A model generated the notes under the pieces. It had not been told where the DNA came from. It searched no databases and was given only the letters and a program-made list of their open reading frames with translations. Below, one piece after another: positions 56,301-63,000 of a stretch of DNA of 64,000 nt. How positions within the stretch are numbered: position 1 is the stretch's first letter; each line of letters starts with the position of its first letter. Origin of the DNA: a virus. The stretch spans positions 1 to 64,000 of the IMG/VR virus record IMGVR_UViG_3300034101_003081; one strand, written 5' to 3'. The translations under genes and the position numbers were made by a program.

Positions 56301-58142
56301 CGCGTTCGCAAGCGCAGCCGCGAACGTGCCGATGACGCCGATGACTCGCAGGAGAATGTTCAAAACCCTCCCCGTGACTTCCAAGAACACCTGAATCGGC
56401 ACCGTGGCTTGTGCCATCAGCGTGCGGACAGGCCCCAAGGCGGCAACGAGACCGCCCTTGAAGTCGGCAAGAAAATTGTTGATGCCAGTCTGGAGCGGAG
56501 CAAAAGCAACCAGCATCGTCGCCGCCAGGTTGCCGCTCGCTTGCTTGAGCCTGTCAAACGAGGCATCGACTCCCTCAAACATCTTGAAGTCGATGTCCTT
56601 CGTGACAGTACCCAGTCGCCCTGCGTCTGCCGCAGCCTCCTTGAGGCCCTTCAGAGCCGGGAGGATGTTGACCGCCTGCTTGCCAAACAAGTCAAAGGCG
56701 ATCGCGGCCCGGTCGGCTGGGTCTTTAACGGCAAGCAGTTTGTCGGAGACAAGCCCAAAGACTTCCTGCGGGTTCTTGTTCCTGAGTTCGTCGATCGAGA
56801 CGCCAAGCCTGTCGAATGCAAACTTGGCCTCTTGGACAGAATCGACGTTGAGTTGTCCGATCTTGACCTTGCTGATGTTCGTAAAGAAAGTCTGCGTCGC
56901 CTTTGCGAGTTGCGACATGCTGACGCTGGCTGCGTCGGCTGCGAACGTGAGAATCTCCATCTCGCCGGTGGTTGCCCCGAAGCGATCGGCCATATTGCGG
57001 ATGGACTCAGCCTTGGCGCCAATGCCTTCGAGGGCCTTCGAGAACTCCCCCGACGCGACTCTCGCGAGATTGAATACAGCCAGCACGCGAGTGAGGTTTA
57101 TCAACATCGACGCAGATGCGTCGGCAACGCCCTTGCCTGCGGCGGAAAAAATCTTTGTCAGCACTTCTCCCGCTGACGACGAACTCCAGATGGCGTTGGA
57201 AATGAGAGAGAAAGACACAGCCCCGGCCTGCGCTGCCGCAGCCGCAGAGATGAGCGACGCTCCCATTGCGACAAACGTCTGGATGTAGCCGCGAGCCTCC
57301 TCGCTCATTCCGGCCGTGAGAGCCCTAGTGGTCGCCATAATTGCGGCGAACACGCCGACGCCAGTCGCAGCAGAGACGAGCGATGCGCCGAGTGACCCGA
57401 CGACTTTTGCTGCTGCGGCAGCGCTGCCGCCGAACGCAGCAGTTACTGCCGCCGTTCCGCCGATAGTCTCGATGATTACCCTGCCGGTTGCGACCGTTGC
57501 GGAGAACGCCGCGTACGCTGAATTGGCCCGCCCCGCAGCGACGACAATGCCCTCGATCGAGTCGCCTGCTCCGCTCAGGACGCCTTCAACTGACTTGATG
57601 GCGTTTCCTGTGGCCGTGAACGCGCCGGCGGTTCCGCTCAGGACGCCTTTTGTGTTCGACAGCAGACTTGCGGTTGCCGAGCCACGAGCGAGGAAAATCT
57701 CGTTCTTCTTGACGGCAGAGTCCAGAGACTTGCCCCACTCGCCAAGACCGCCGGCGGCTTTCGCGGATGCGTTTCTGAGAGACTCACCCCAGTCGCTCAG
57801 CGACCCGGCAGCATCTTTTGCCGACTCTCCAAACGTCTTTAGGACGTCCTTGATGCCGGACAGTTTTTTTTCAGTGTCCTCGCTGTCGGCTTCTATCTTG
57901 ACTTTATTCTTCTTGGCCGTTTCCGAGAGGGTCTCGACGTCCTTCGCAGCCTTTGCGACTTCGCTGGTGTCCGCCGTGGCGGTCACCTTAATCTTCCTGT
58001 CAGCGACGCCTTCAAGTTTCTCTGCGAGTTCACTGGCAGACTCCGAGAGATCGTCGAAAAGATCAACGACTTCCTCGATGCCGCTTTCGAGGCCCTTCAG
58101 GTCTGCCGTAAACGCAACAGACAAACTCCCAATCGTTGCCAT
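53379..58142 (-). CDS. Tail tape measure protein
   Basis: A 1587-residue protein. A helical start (TADLKGLESGIEEVVDLFDD), hydrophobic segments at ~165-275 and ~580-810, a TP901-type core (FSKALEGIGAKAESIRNMAD, ITFDLFGKQAVN-type) at ~350-500, and helical C-terminal repeats with SLGI(S/D)KSPAQ and GQISAEEFAKG. At the usual ~1.5 Angstrom per residue this predicts a tail of roughly 240 nm. ATG 58142 with GGAGG. Confidence 0.9.
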   Translation of the reverse strand: MATIGSLSVAFTADLKGLESGIEEVVDLFDDLSESASELAEKLEGVADRKIKVTATADTSEVAKAAKDVETLSETAKKNKVKIEADSEDTEKKLSGIKDVLKTFGESAKDAAGSLSDWGESLRNASAKAAGGLGEWGKSLDSAVKKNEIFLARGSATASLLSNTKGVLSGTAGAFTATGNAIKSVEGVLSGAGDSIEGIVVAAGRANSAYAAFSATVATGRVIIETIGGTAAVTAAFGGSAAAAAKVVGSLGASLVSAATGVGVFAAIMATTRALTAGMSEEARGYIQTFVAMGASLISAAAAAQAGAVSFSLISNAIWSSSSAGEVLTKIFSAAGKGVADASASMLINLTRVLAVFNLARVASGEFSKALEGIGAKAESIRNMADRFGATTGEMEILTFAADAASVSMSQLAKATQTFFTNISKVKIGQLNVDSVQEAKFAFDRLGVSIDELRNKNPQEVFGLVSDKLLAVKDPADRAAIAFDLFGKQAVNILPALKGLKEAAADAGRLGTVTKDIDFKMFEGVDASFDRLKQASGNLAATMLVAFAPLQTGINNFLADFKGGLVAALGPVRTLMAQATVPIQVFLEVTGRVLNILLRVIGVIGTFAAALANATAIAPAWTALGTIIKDALAEIEKSVDYVQQIASAFSSELNPVIEESASLFDRLVFIVKTFATVVVSAGVASAVMQSFGIQAGAALAKFAAGLSGLNFATIFGGIIKLVRMLTIDVVAMSSKWVASMIVAGTSTLAQLLTPFMTSVAMVITGNSAIAVSATATGYAMAAAWIIGTLGLAAVAVAIIALIQNFDKLYAYFSNFGDNIGKLFTLDGLAEVGTAIADAIFGAFKTVAETVTGFFGGIIGGIIKSISGIKTPEKINAATASVGDVVQSRRGQETAKFQAEAAVAGFTGKTPEMPTEDYDALARSVGVARENMIGLSLNASRFGEAGRKSFLAAKADFDKLQQQLADGTLELKVIVNEDGTKRTETAVEAFERRTREIRGRLQENLNLADVISPEQFQQSAEEMRKSVEEAFAQTRSLMRGSDIGSDLNTDRFFPTSDEVKQSAEKFAMAYQDELIRIEEALQRGDFGQGQKALRAAAQAREQAKANLDRNNKKIEADVSFANDIRKALEDAFLSPVQKYEKKLKEIANNKSLTPQEKSLATIAEQKQMVESTFGKSAGDSLRDKEGMFANATAVDQYGRTAFMSSEGSRAAGEVRASTERTKLDIERRKAAGLDASPAQQLKAGVDNINDVFGVAGKSLTEIQKELGPEKFAEYQEAIKKNSEAVKANLGVEKSGAQKLAESRAKLEKAFNDKVISEQEMNKAVKEQKDALLSSLGISKTPAQDFEDAIAKIKENAAELTPEELQKGLKEAKDKLLQSLGIDKSPAQAAEESLKKLDEAFNKGQISAEEFAKGSQKAKDSLLQSLGIPLDPVTQLGERLGDLREAFDKGLISQEEFTRGQDEARRAMLPGGEAESPVKKFERDLDAVNRAVEEGLITDEDGTQRKKVLQAQLQEDLKPALDKVAPDRRAIESSDVRSKAGVDTFFRILRGNDNPGLKAQLEVARNTRILAEAAAQPEAAEVIAQLSAR

Positions 58143-58145
58143 GCG

Positions 58146-58798
58146 TCAACCTCCGGGCCTGTTGGAGTTGGCAGCAGCCAACTTCCACAGTTCGGCGAGC
58201 ATCTCTTCCTTGGTCTGCTGACGCTTGCGGTGGCTGGGCATGAGCATCTCTTCTTCCAGACGCTTGCAGCCCCACGCCGTGCATAGAGCCGTGGCGAGAC
58301 GAGCGGTCTGACGCCACTCGTCTCCCCACGGTTCAATAGACCAGAAGGACTCCCACTCTGCGAGTTCCGCAGCGTCCACCGACGCGAGAAGTTCGGCGTG
58401 AGACCGTCCGAGCGCGAGCGCGAGTCGGAACTCGAAGAGCCGGCGGGGACGGTCTAGGAGTTTTTTGCGAGGTCGTCCACGTCCTCTTTCGAGAACCTGT
58501 TCAACTTCATGCACTCAGCGAAGAGACGGTCAAGAACCGCAGCGGACTTCTCGCCCAACTGGGGAATCTCGGTCTCGGTGAAGAGCCGCTCCCCCTTCTC
58601 GTCGCACAGGCACTTGGCGACCAACTTCGCCCGCACCATATCGACGCTCTTGTTACCGTTGACGAACTCGGACTCGAAGCGATCTCGCTCAGTGCCCGTC
58701 ATCACCCGGAGTTTGACCGCGCCGCCCCACTCGGGGACGTCGTGATCGACCATCTTCTTATCGTCCGCAGCGATGATCGCCGCCTTGCTCAGAGCCAT
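58146..58798 (-). CDS. Tail assembly chaperone, -1 frameshift product (GT-type)
   Basis: About 217 residues if ribosomes slip at 58460-58466. The first 113 residues are those of the shorter product. The downstream frame begins LLDRPRRLFEFRLALALG and ends KLAAANSNRPGG at 58146, 3 bases before the tape measure start. Such G/GT pairs assemble tape measure and tube in siphoviruses. Two proteins from one start is inferred from slippery site and order. Confidence 0.75.
58454..58798 (-). CDS. Tail assembly chaperone, short product (G-type)
   Basis: A 114-residue protein: AKCLCDEKGERLFTETEIPQ and VDDLAKNS at the end. It follows the tail tube genes and precedes the tape measure gene, as gpG does. ATG 58798. 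Confidence 0.8.
   Translation of the reverse strand: MALSKAAIIAADDKKMVDHDVPEWGGAVKLRVMTGTERDRFESEFVNGNKSVDMVRAKLVAKCLCDEKGERLFTETEIPQLGEKSAAVLDRLFAECMKLNRFSKEDVDDLAKNS
58460..58466 (-). promoter_or_regulatory. Programmed -1 frameshift site (A AAA AAC)
   Basis: On the coding strand the frame reads GCA AAA AAC TCC TAG, a canonical A AAA AAC heptamer two codons before the stop of the short chaperone. Slipping back one base continues as LLDRPRR. No strong downstream structure was verified. Confidence 0.8.
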
Positions 58799-58834
58799 TT
58801 ACTTACCTCATCTTCCTGTTGAAAACGACGGGCA

Positions 58835-59263
58835 TTATCTGCCCGTGACACGAAACGTAGCCGAACCCTTCACGTACTCCCCGGTGGTCGCACCTAACTG
58901 CATCTGAGTTAGGATTGCCGTTTTCTGAATAGAAAGACCTACTCCTTGCCCAAGTTCATTCGACGGAAACCGAAGCCAAAAAGCCCGCTTGGACCCCACG
59001 ACGTCGAAGTAATGCGTCGCCGTGAGGTTCGGTGATGCGTAGAACTCGATCGAAAAGTCGCTTCCATATCTCGCCGACACCGACGTGTCGTAGTCGGGCA
59101 CGATCATCTTGCGGTCACTGTTCGACGGATCGCTGACAACCTCGGAAGACATCGACGTGATGTCGATTTCACTTCCGGCGTTGGCAGAAACTTGCAGCGA
59201 TGCAATCTGAAAAGTGAACGTGCCCCACGTAAACGTGGCGCCCTGCGGTGATATGTACGGCAT
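58835..59263 (-). CDS. Tail tube protein, copy 2
   Basis: A 142-residue protein. It shares with its neighbour the start MPY.S.QG..F.., LSIEFY and a final LxxAxGExxKGSATxRxT. A second gene of this kind is unusual. Weak ribosome site. Main or alternative tube subunit cannot be told apart. Confidence 0.7.
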   Translation of the reverse strand: MPYISPQGATFTWGTFTFQIASLQVSANAGSEIDITSMSSEVVSDPSNSDRKMIVPDYDTSVSARYGSDFSIEFYASPNLTATHYFDVVGSKRAFWLRFPSNELGQGVGLSIQKTAILTQMQLGATTGEYVKGSATFRVTGR

Positions 59264-59266
59264 TCA

Positions 59267-59638
59267 TCAAGTCAGCGTGATTCGCAACGTCGCCGAGCCC
59301 TTGATCAGTTCGCCGGCCGCGGCCTGCAACTGAGACGAGGTGCAAAGGGCGATCGTCGGGAGAGACGAGATCAGGGCCGAGTTCGAGCCAGTGCCGTCCA
59401 TCGACCACGCCAGGATGCCCGTCGCGGTCATCTGCGGGAAGTCCATGCCGTAGAACTCGATCGACAGTTCATCGCCGTCGCGGACGGGCGCGGGGCGATA
59501 CGAACGGTACGCGCCGTGCGCTGTCTTCAGGTCAGTCACGTCAACTTCGGCGACCTTCTTGCTGAACGAGATGCTGGTGAGCAGGAACGTCTTGCCGCTG
59601 AACGTGAACGACAAGCCCTGAGCGGATTCGTAAGGCAT
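59267..59638 (-). CDS. Tail tube protein, copy 1
   Basis: A 123-residue protein: FTFSGKTFLLTSISFSKKVAEVD, DELSIEFYGMD and LQAAAGELIKGSATLRI. It precedes copy 2 by four bases. GGAGGG ribosome site. Role from position and repeat. Confidence 0.7.
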   Translation of the reverse strand: MPYESAQGLSFTFSGKTFLLTSISFSKKVAEVDVTDLKTAHGAYRSYRPAPVRDGDELSIEFYGMDFPQMTATGILAWSMDGTGSNSALISSLPTIALCTSSQLQAAAGELIKGSATLRITLT

Positions 59639-59641
59639 TTT

Positions 59642-60049
59642 TTACGTCCCTCCTTGGACGCTTTCGTAGAACCGAACTTCGTACACCTGATCGACACGGT
59701 ACAGTGGCTTCGCCTGGCCCTCGGCTGGACGTTCCATGTTGTCCGCCTCGGATACGAGCGAGGTAAATACAATTGTCAGGCCAGAGTAGTTACCCGTAAA
59801 GTTGTCAATTTTGAGGCGAACCGACTCTGCGATGTCCTTCGCTTCGCTGTAAGTCTCGGCTACGACGGAGACGGAGAACGTGGCAATCGGCCTGCCGACG
59901 TTGCCGATCATGTCCCTCTCTCGGCGAGTGCCCGTCCGCCGGTAGACGACGAGCGGAAAGGGGGCATTTTGCGGGGCGAGAATGGGATGGATTCCGGCCG
60001 TCGTCGCCTCGTCCAACTTGGATCGGAGCCACTTTTCAGGATAAGCCAC
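59642..60049 (-). CDS. Tail terminator-like protein (DUF3168-like)
   Basis: A 135-residue protein: VYRRTGTRRERDMIG, IATFSVSVVAETYSEAKDIAE and YRVDQVYEVRFYE fit the DUF3168 family (tail completion). It overlaps the gp10-like gene by 14 bp. Confidence 0.7.
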   Translation of the reverse strand: MAYPEKWLRSKLDEATTAGIHPILAPQNAPFPLVVYRRTGTRRERDMIGNVGRPIATFSVSVVAETYSEAKDIAESVRLKIDNFTGNYSGLTIVFTSLVSEADNMERPAEGQAKPLYRVDQVYEVRFYESVQGGT

Positions 60050-60449
60050 GGCTCAACTCCTCGGCGAAACGCGACTCCATGAACACCGACCCTTCTGAGG
60101 CGTAGGCGTCAAATGTCTCTTGAAGAACAGATTCGAGTTCTGAAGACTTGACCCAGTTTCGTGCCAAGACGGACTTGCCTCGCCGCTTTGGTTTGGTGAC
60201 GCTGTCCAGGCTGGAGTTCCCGGCGGTCTCTACTCCAGGCTCGTACCCGACTTCGCCTTGCTCGTTGTCTGCCGAGTAGATCACCGAGTCTCTCAGGCGC
60301 CCGCTGTACCCCTTTGGGGTCGCTGCCCGGAGCCTTGCCGAGAACTGCTGGGCGACGTCATCGAAGACAGACTTGCGGTCTATGGACGTCGGGACATTGC
60401 GGATGGACTCCAGAAGTTCGTCCAGGCCTTTTAGTTCGACCGTGATCAC
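60036..60449 (-). CDS. gp10-like tail component
   Basis: A 137-residue protein. VELKGLDELLESIRNVP and FSARLRAATPKGYSGRLRDS are the HK97 gp10-like pattern (minor tail/neck). ATGA overlap with the next gene upstream. Confidence 0.75.
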   Translation of the reverse strand: MITVELKGLDELLESIRNVPTSIDRKSVFDDVAQQFSARLRAATPKGYSGRLRDSVIYSADNEQGEVGYEPGVETAGNSSLDSVTKPKRRGKSVLARNWVKSSELESVLQETFDAYASEGSVFMESRFAEELSRGLS

Positions 60450-60781
60450 GAGACTTGCTCCCTACAGACAAGTCTCTGGCCTTCCCGGTTGGCGTCCTCG
60501 GTAATCTGGGTCACGTCCAGGGTCCTGGCGGGAGCCCGGCTGTTCCAGACAAGCCGCATGCCAGCCTTGAGGCCGGGCACGTACCGAAACTCGACCTCGT
60601 ACGTGGCGACGGTATAGGGCTGCTGGGCGCTCATAACTTCGTCGACTCGCAGGCTGCGAATCGCGGCCCTGCGGGTCGCAAAGTCCGCCCAAGACAGAGT
60701 GGCTTCGCCGTAGTCGTTGGTCTGCTCGGTCGAAACCTGAACCGTGACAGACTCGCGAAGATCGCCAGCACGAATAGGCAT
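60446..60781 (-). CDS. Head-tail joining (head closure) protein
   Basis: A 111-residue protein, ATG 60781 one base after the upstream stop. MPIRAGDLRESVTVQVSTE, VEFRYVPGLKAGMRLVWNS and a final TRQLVCREQV-type end match head closure proteins of SPP1 gp16 type. Confidence 0.8.
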   Translation of the reverse strand: MPIRAGDLRESVTVQVSTEQTNDYGEATLSWADFATRRAAIRSLRVDEVMSAQQPYTVATYEVEFRYVPGLKAGMRLVWNSRAPARTLDVTQITEDANREGQRLVCREQVS

Positions 60782-60782
60782 G

Positions 60783-61409
60783 TCAGCGGTACTGCCCCCA
60801 GTTAATCGCGCCAAGCAGCACCTCGACGGCCATGGGGACTGGGTTCATGCCGCCCTGGACGACGGCCTCCCTGTTTGCGTACCACGAGGCCACGAGCATG
60901 AGAACGCAGTGGCGAGCAGGCGTGGGCACGTCCGTCGAAGACGGGCCGTAGCCGGCCCAGTACGTGATCGTCACGTCGTTCTCGGCCCCTCGGGACGAAG
61001 GCCAGGAGCCGTTCCACTGGGGCCGAATCACGGCCGGCGTGGCGTCGCCGTCGATGCGAAAGTTGGTGAACGATACTGGCAAATAGACGGCGTCCGAAGG
61101 AACGTACGAGACCGTCACGTCGCCAGGAGCGAACGGCGGCCTGGGGAGTTCAATGTCCCATGACGGGAACACGTCCATCTTCATCTGCCACTGCGACCGA
61201 ATGAGAGTCCGGTCGCTCACGGTCTCGACGTGGATGCGGGCTGCCGAGATCAGCGACTGCAAATAGATGTCGTCGTCTGTGAAGCCAGAGTCGATGCGGA
61301 GATGAGCCTTCGCCTCTGCAATAGAGACCGGCTCCACCGTCGGTCCAGTAATTCGCCGAAGAGACCGATACCGGAGATTGCCTCGCTGGACGACCTCGTA
61401 GTACTTCAT
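60783..61409 (-). CDS. gp6-like head-tail connector
   Basis: A 208-residue protein. EPVSIAEAKAHLRIDSGFTD, LISAARIHVETVSDRTLIR and a late CVLMLVASWYANREAV are the gp6-like (phage connector) pattern. ATG 61409 overlaps the upstream stop (ATGA). Confidence 0.85.
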   Translation of the reverse strand: MKYYEVVQRGNLRYRSLRRITGPTVEPVSIAEAKAHLRIDSGFTDDDIYLQSLISAARIHVETVSDRTLIRSQWQMKMDVFPSWDIELPRPPFAPGDVTVSYVPSDAVYLPVSFTNFRIDGDATPAVIRPQWNGSWPSSRGAENDVTITYWAGYGPSSTDVPTPARHCVLMLVASWYANREAVVQGGMNPVPMAVEVLLGAINWGQYR

Positions 61410-61615
61410 GGATGCCTTCTAGGCTTGCGGCCGACGACAGCCCGCTCGACAGCCTCGGCCGTCTGGTCGACAGCCTGCTCGACGTCGATGGACCGAGACT
61501 CGGCGAACTCCTCGGCAATCCCGTTAAGAAGCCAATTGCGAGCCGTTGGCTCGAAGACTTCTGCGACTTCGCCCCGCTTGTGGTACGACCAATCTCTCAG
61601 GAGTCGAACTCTCAT
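61406..61615 (-). CDS. Small head-region protein
   Basis: A 69-residue protein: RVRLLRDWSYHKRGEVAEVF then helix with acidic tail. It sits between the glycosyltransferase and the connector. Small proteins of this kind are common in this place; role unknown. Confidence 0.65.
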   Translation of the reverse strand: MRVRLLRDWSYHKRGEVAEVFEPTARNWLLNGIAEEFAESRSIDVEQAVDQTAEAVERAVVGRKPRRHP

Positions 61616-61617
61616 CG

Positions 61618-62403
61618 CTATCTAGCCTCACACTTCGCTGCATGTTCAGGAGAACCCCACGCCTCCGGTGGTCGCCGCCCGCCTGCCTGCCAGTAGTGAT
61701 TCGGATACTGATGGACTGCCTTGAGTTGCTGGTCAGGCCAGGTAATCACCAGTTCTGCGTGGCCGATCGAGACTTGCGGACAGATCGCCAGCGTGTTGCC
61801 GCACTCCCGCCACTTGCGCCACATGTAGATGTCTGGATCGACTCTCGCGGTCTTGCCGTCGCCAGGCTCGACGTCCGCCCAGTCTCCGTCGGAGTTTGGC
61901 ACGCCCAGGAACCACGGCTTCGGCATGCGGCGAAGGGCAGACGTCCGCAAGACCGTCAGGCCAAAGTGGGCCGAGTCCACAGGCTGAACTGGCTTCTCCC
62001 ACCACTCCAGCGGCAGCGTCACGACGCGATCGTGGTCACCCGACAGCCCCTTCGGCGTGAACATCAACTTCTGATCGTCTCGCTTCGTCTGAAGCGGCGC
62101 GACGGCGTCGTAGCCGGAGATAAGACACGCCGACACGAGCCGCGAGATGCACTCGGGCTCGTACACGCTGTCGTAGTCCATCGTGATAATGAAGTCGTAT
62201 CCGGACTCTTCACGGCTCAAGTCCGTGAGAATCCGAGACATGACCTGATCCCAGAAGGCCCCGGTCCCCTTTGTGAGGGGGATGCCAAACTGAGAGAACG
62301 CCTGAATAGAGCAATAGTAGTTGTCCATAAAGCCTAATCGCGGGACCGAGATGGCGCCCGCGATCTTGACTTCATGCTCAACATTACCGACGACGATTCG
62401 CAT
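61618..62403 (-). CDS. Glycosyltransferase in the capsid operon
   Basis: A 261-residue GT-A type protein: GYDFIITMDYDSVYEPECIS near 70 is the DxD region, and late VDPDIYMWRKWRECGNT completes the GT2-like pattern. Cys and Trp are frequent. It lies between capsid and connector genes, so it probably decorates a virion protein; donor and acceptor unknown. It has a structured leader at 62413-62486. Confidence 0.75.
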   Translation of the reverse strand: MRIVVGNVEHEVKIAGAISVPRLGFMDNYYCSIQAFSQFGIPLTKGTGAFWDQVMSRILTDLSREESGYDFIITMDYDSVYEPECISRLVSACLISGYDAVAPLQTKRDDQKLMFTPKGLSGDHDRVVTLPLEWWEKPVQPVDSAHFGLTVLRTSALRRMPKPWFLGVPNSDGDWADVEPGDGKTARVDPDIYMWRKWRECGNTLAICPQVSIGHAELVITWPDQQLKAVHQYPNHYWQAGGRRPPEAWGSPEHAAKCEAR

Positions 62404-62412
62404 TTATCCCAA

Positions 62413-62486
62413 GCCTCTTGATGGAGTACACGAAGAGGCGGCTTGGGCATCCGTGCCCAGTCAAAACCATCCGTGGTTGAGCCGCC
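62413..62486 (-). promoter_or_regulatory. Structured leader of the glycosyltransferase gene
   Basis: Three-way junction: outer stem 62437-62443 with 62480-62486, inner hairpins 62445-62449/62454-62458 and 62465-62469/62474-62478, both with CGGA loops on the coding strand. An alternative stem 62413-62419/62433-62439 overlaps the outer stem and covers the AAGAGG ribosome site. On the + strand the structure is followed by TGTTTTT. Confidence 0.55.
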
Positions 62487-62514
62487 TGTTTTTGGCTCCC
62501 CCCCGAAACTTGTT

Positions 62515-62949
62515 TCAACCGCTCACGAAAGCGTCGACACCGGCAGCGTTCTTCTCGACGGGCATGTCCTCGATCTTCGAGAGACGAGCCACCGTCGCGA
62601 CCGCGGCGGGATTGCCCGGCGTGGTCACGACCGTGAGATACCGCTTCTTGCCGCGGCAGTCGATGTTGAACCGGGCCAGAGCCCCGGTCACGCCGACGCC
62701 GGTCGTCCGACCAGCACCGGCCACTACCGAGAGACCAGAGACGTCAACCTGGCCGCTGCCAGCCGTGTCGCTCTGCTGCACCTTCAGCACCGTGGCGTAC
62801 GAGGTCGTCGCGGCGGTGAAGTGGCTGTACACCACGTCGACCGACACGTAGTCGGCACCGTAGGTGTCGATCTCGGCGCTGTGCGTCGCGCCGGCGGCCA
62901 CACTCGGCGAAATCCTCGCAACGGTCTTCGTTCCTTCGAGATGATTCAC
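62515..62949 (-). CDS. Probable head decoration protein
   Basis: A 144-residue Val/Thr/Ala-rich beta protein (TYGADYVSVDVVYSHFTAAT) following the capsid gene. Decoration or head-fibre proteins commonly occur here. GTG 62949. Role from position. Confidence 0.6.
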   Translation of the reverse strand: MNHLEGTKTVARISPSVAAGATHSAEIDTYGADYVSVDVVYSHFTAATTSYATVLKVQQSDTAGSGQVDVSGLSVVAGAGRTTGVGVTGALARFNIDCRGKKRYLTVVTTPGNPAAVATVARLSKIEDMPVEKNAAGVDAFVSG

Positions 62950-63000
62950 TGTTCAGAGTCTCCAGTCAGGGATGGGGCAGGGTGAGTGTGTCCGTACTTA

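Noticed and set aside
16422-62999. Dispersed element as a known LexA box
   Set aside because: It does not match the LexA patterns I know, and it is placed between genes of all classes including late ones.
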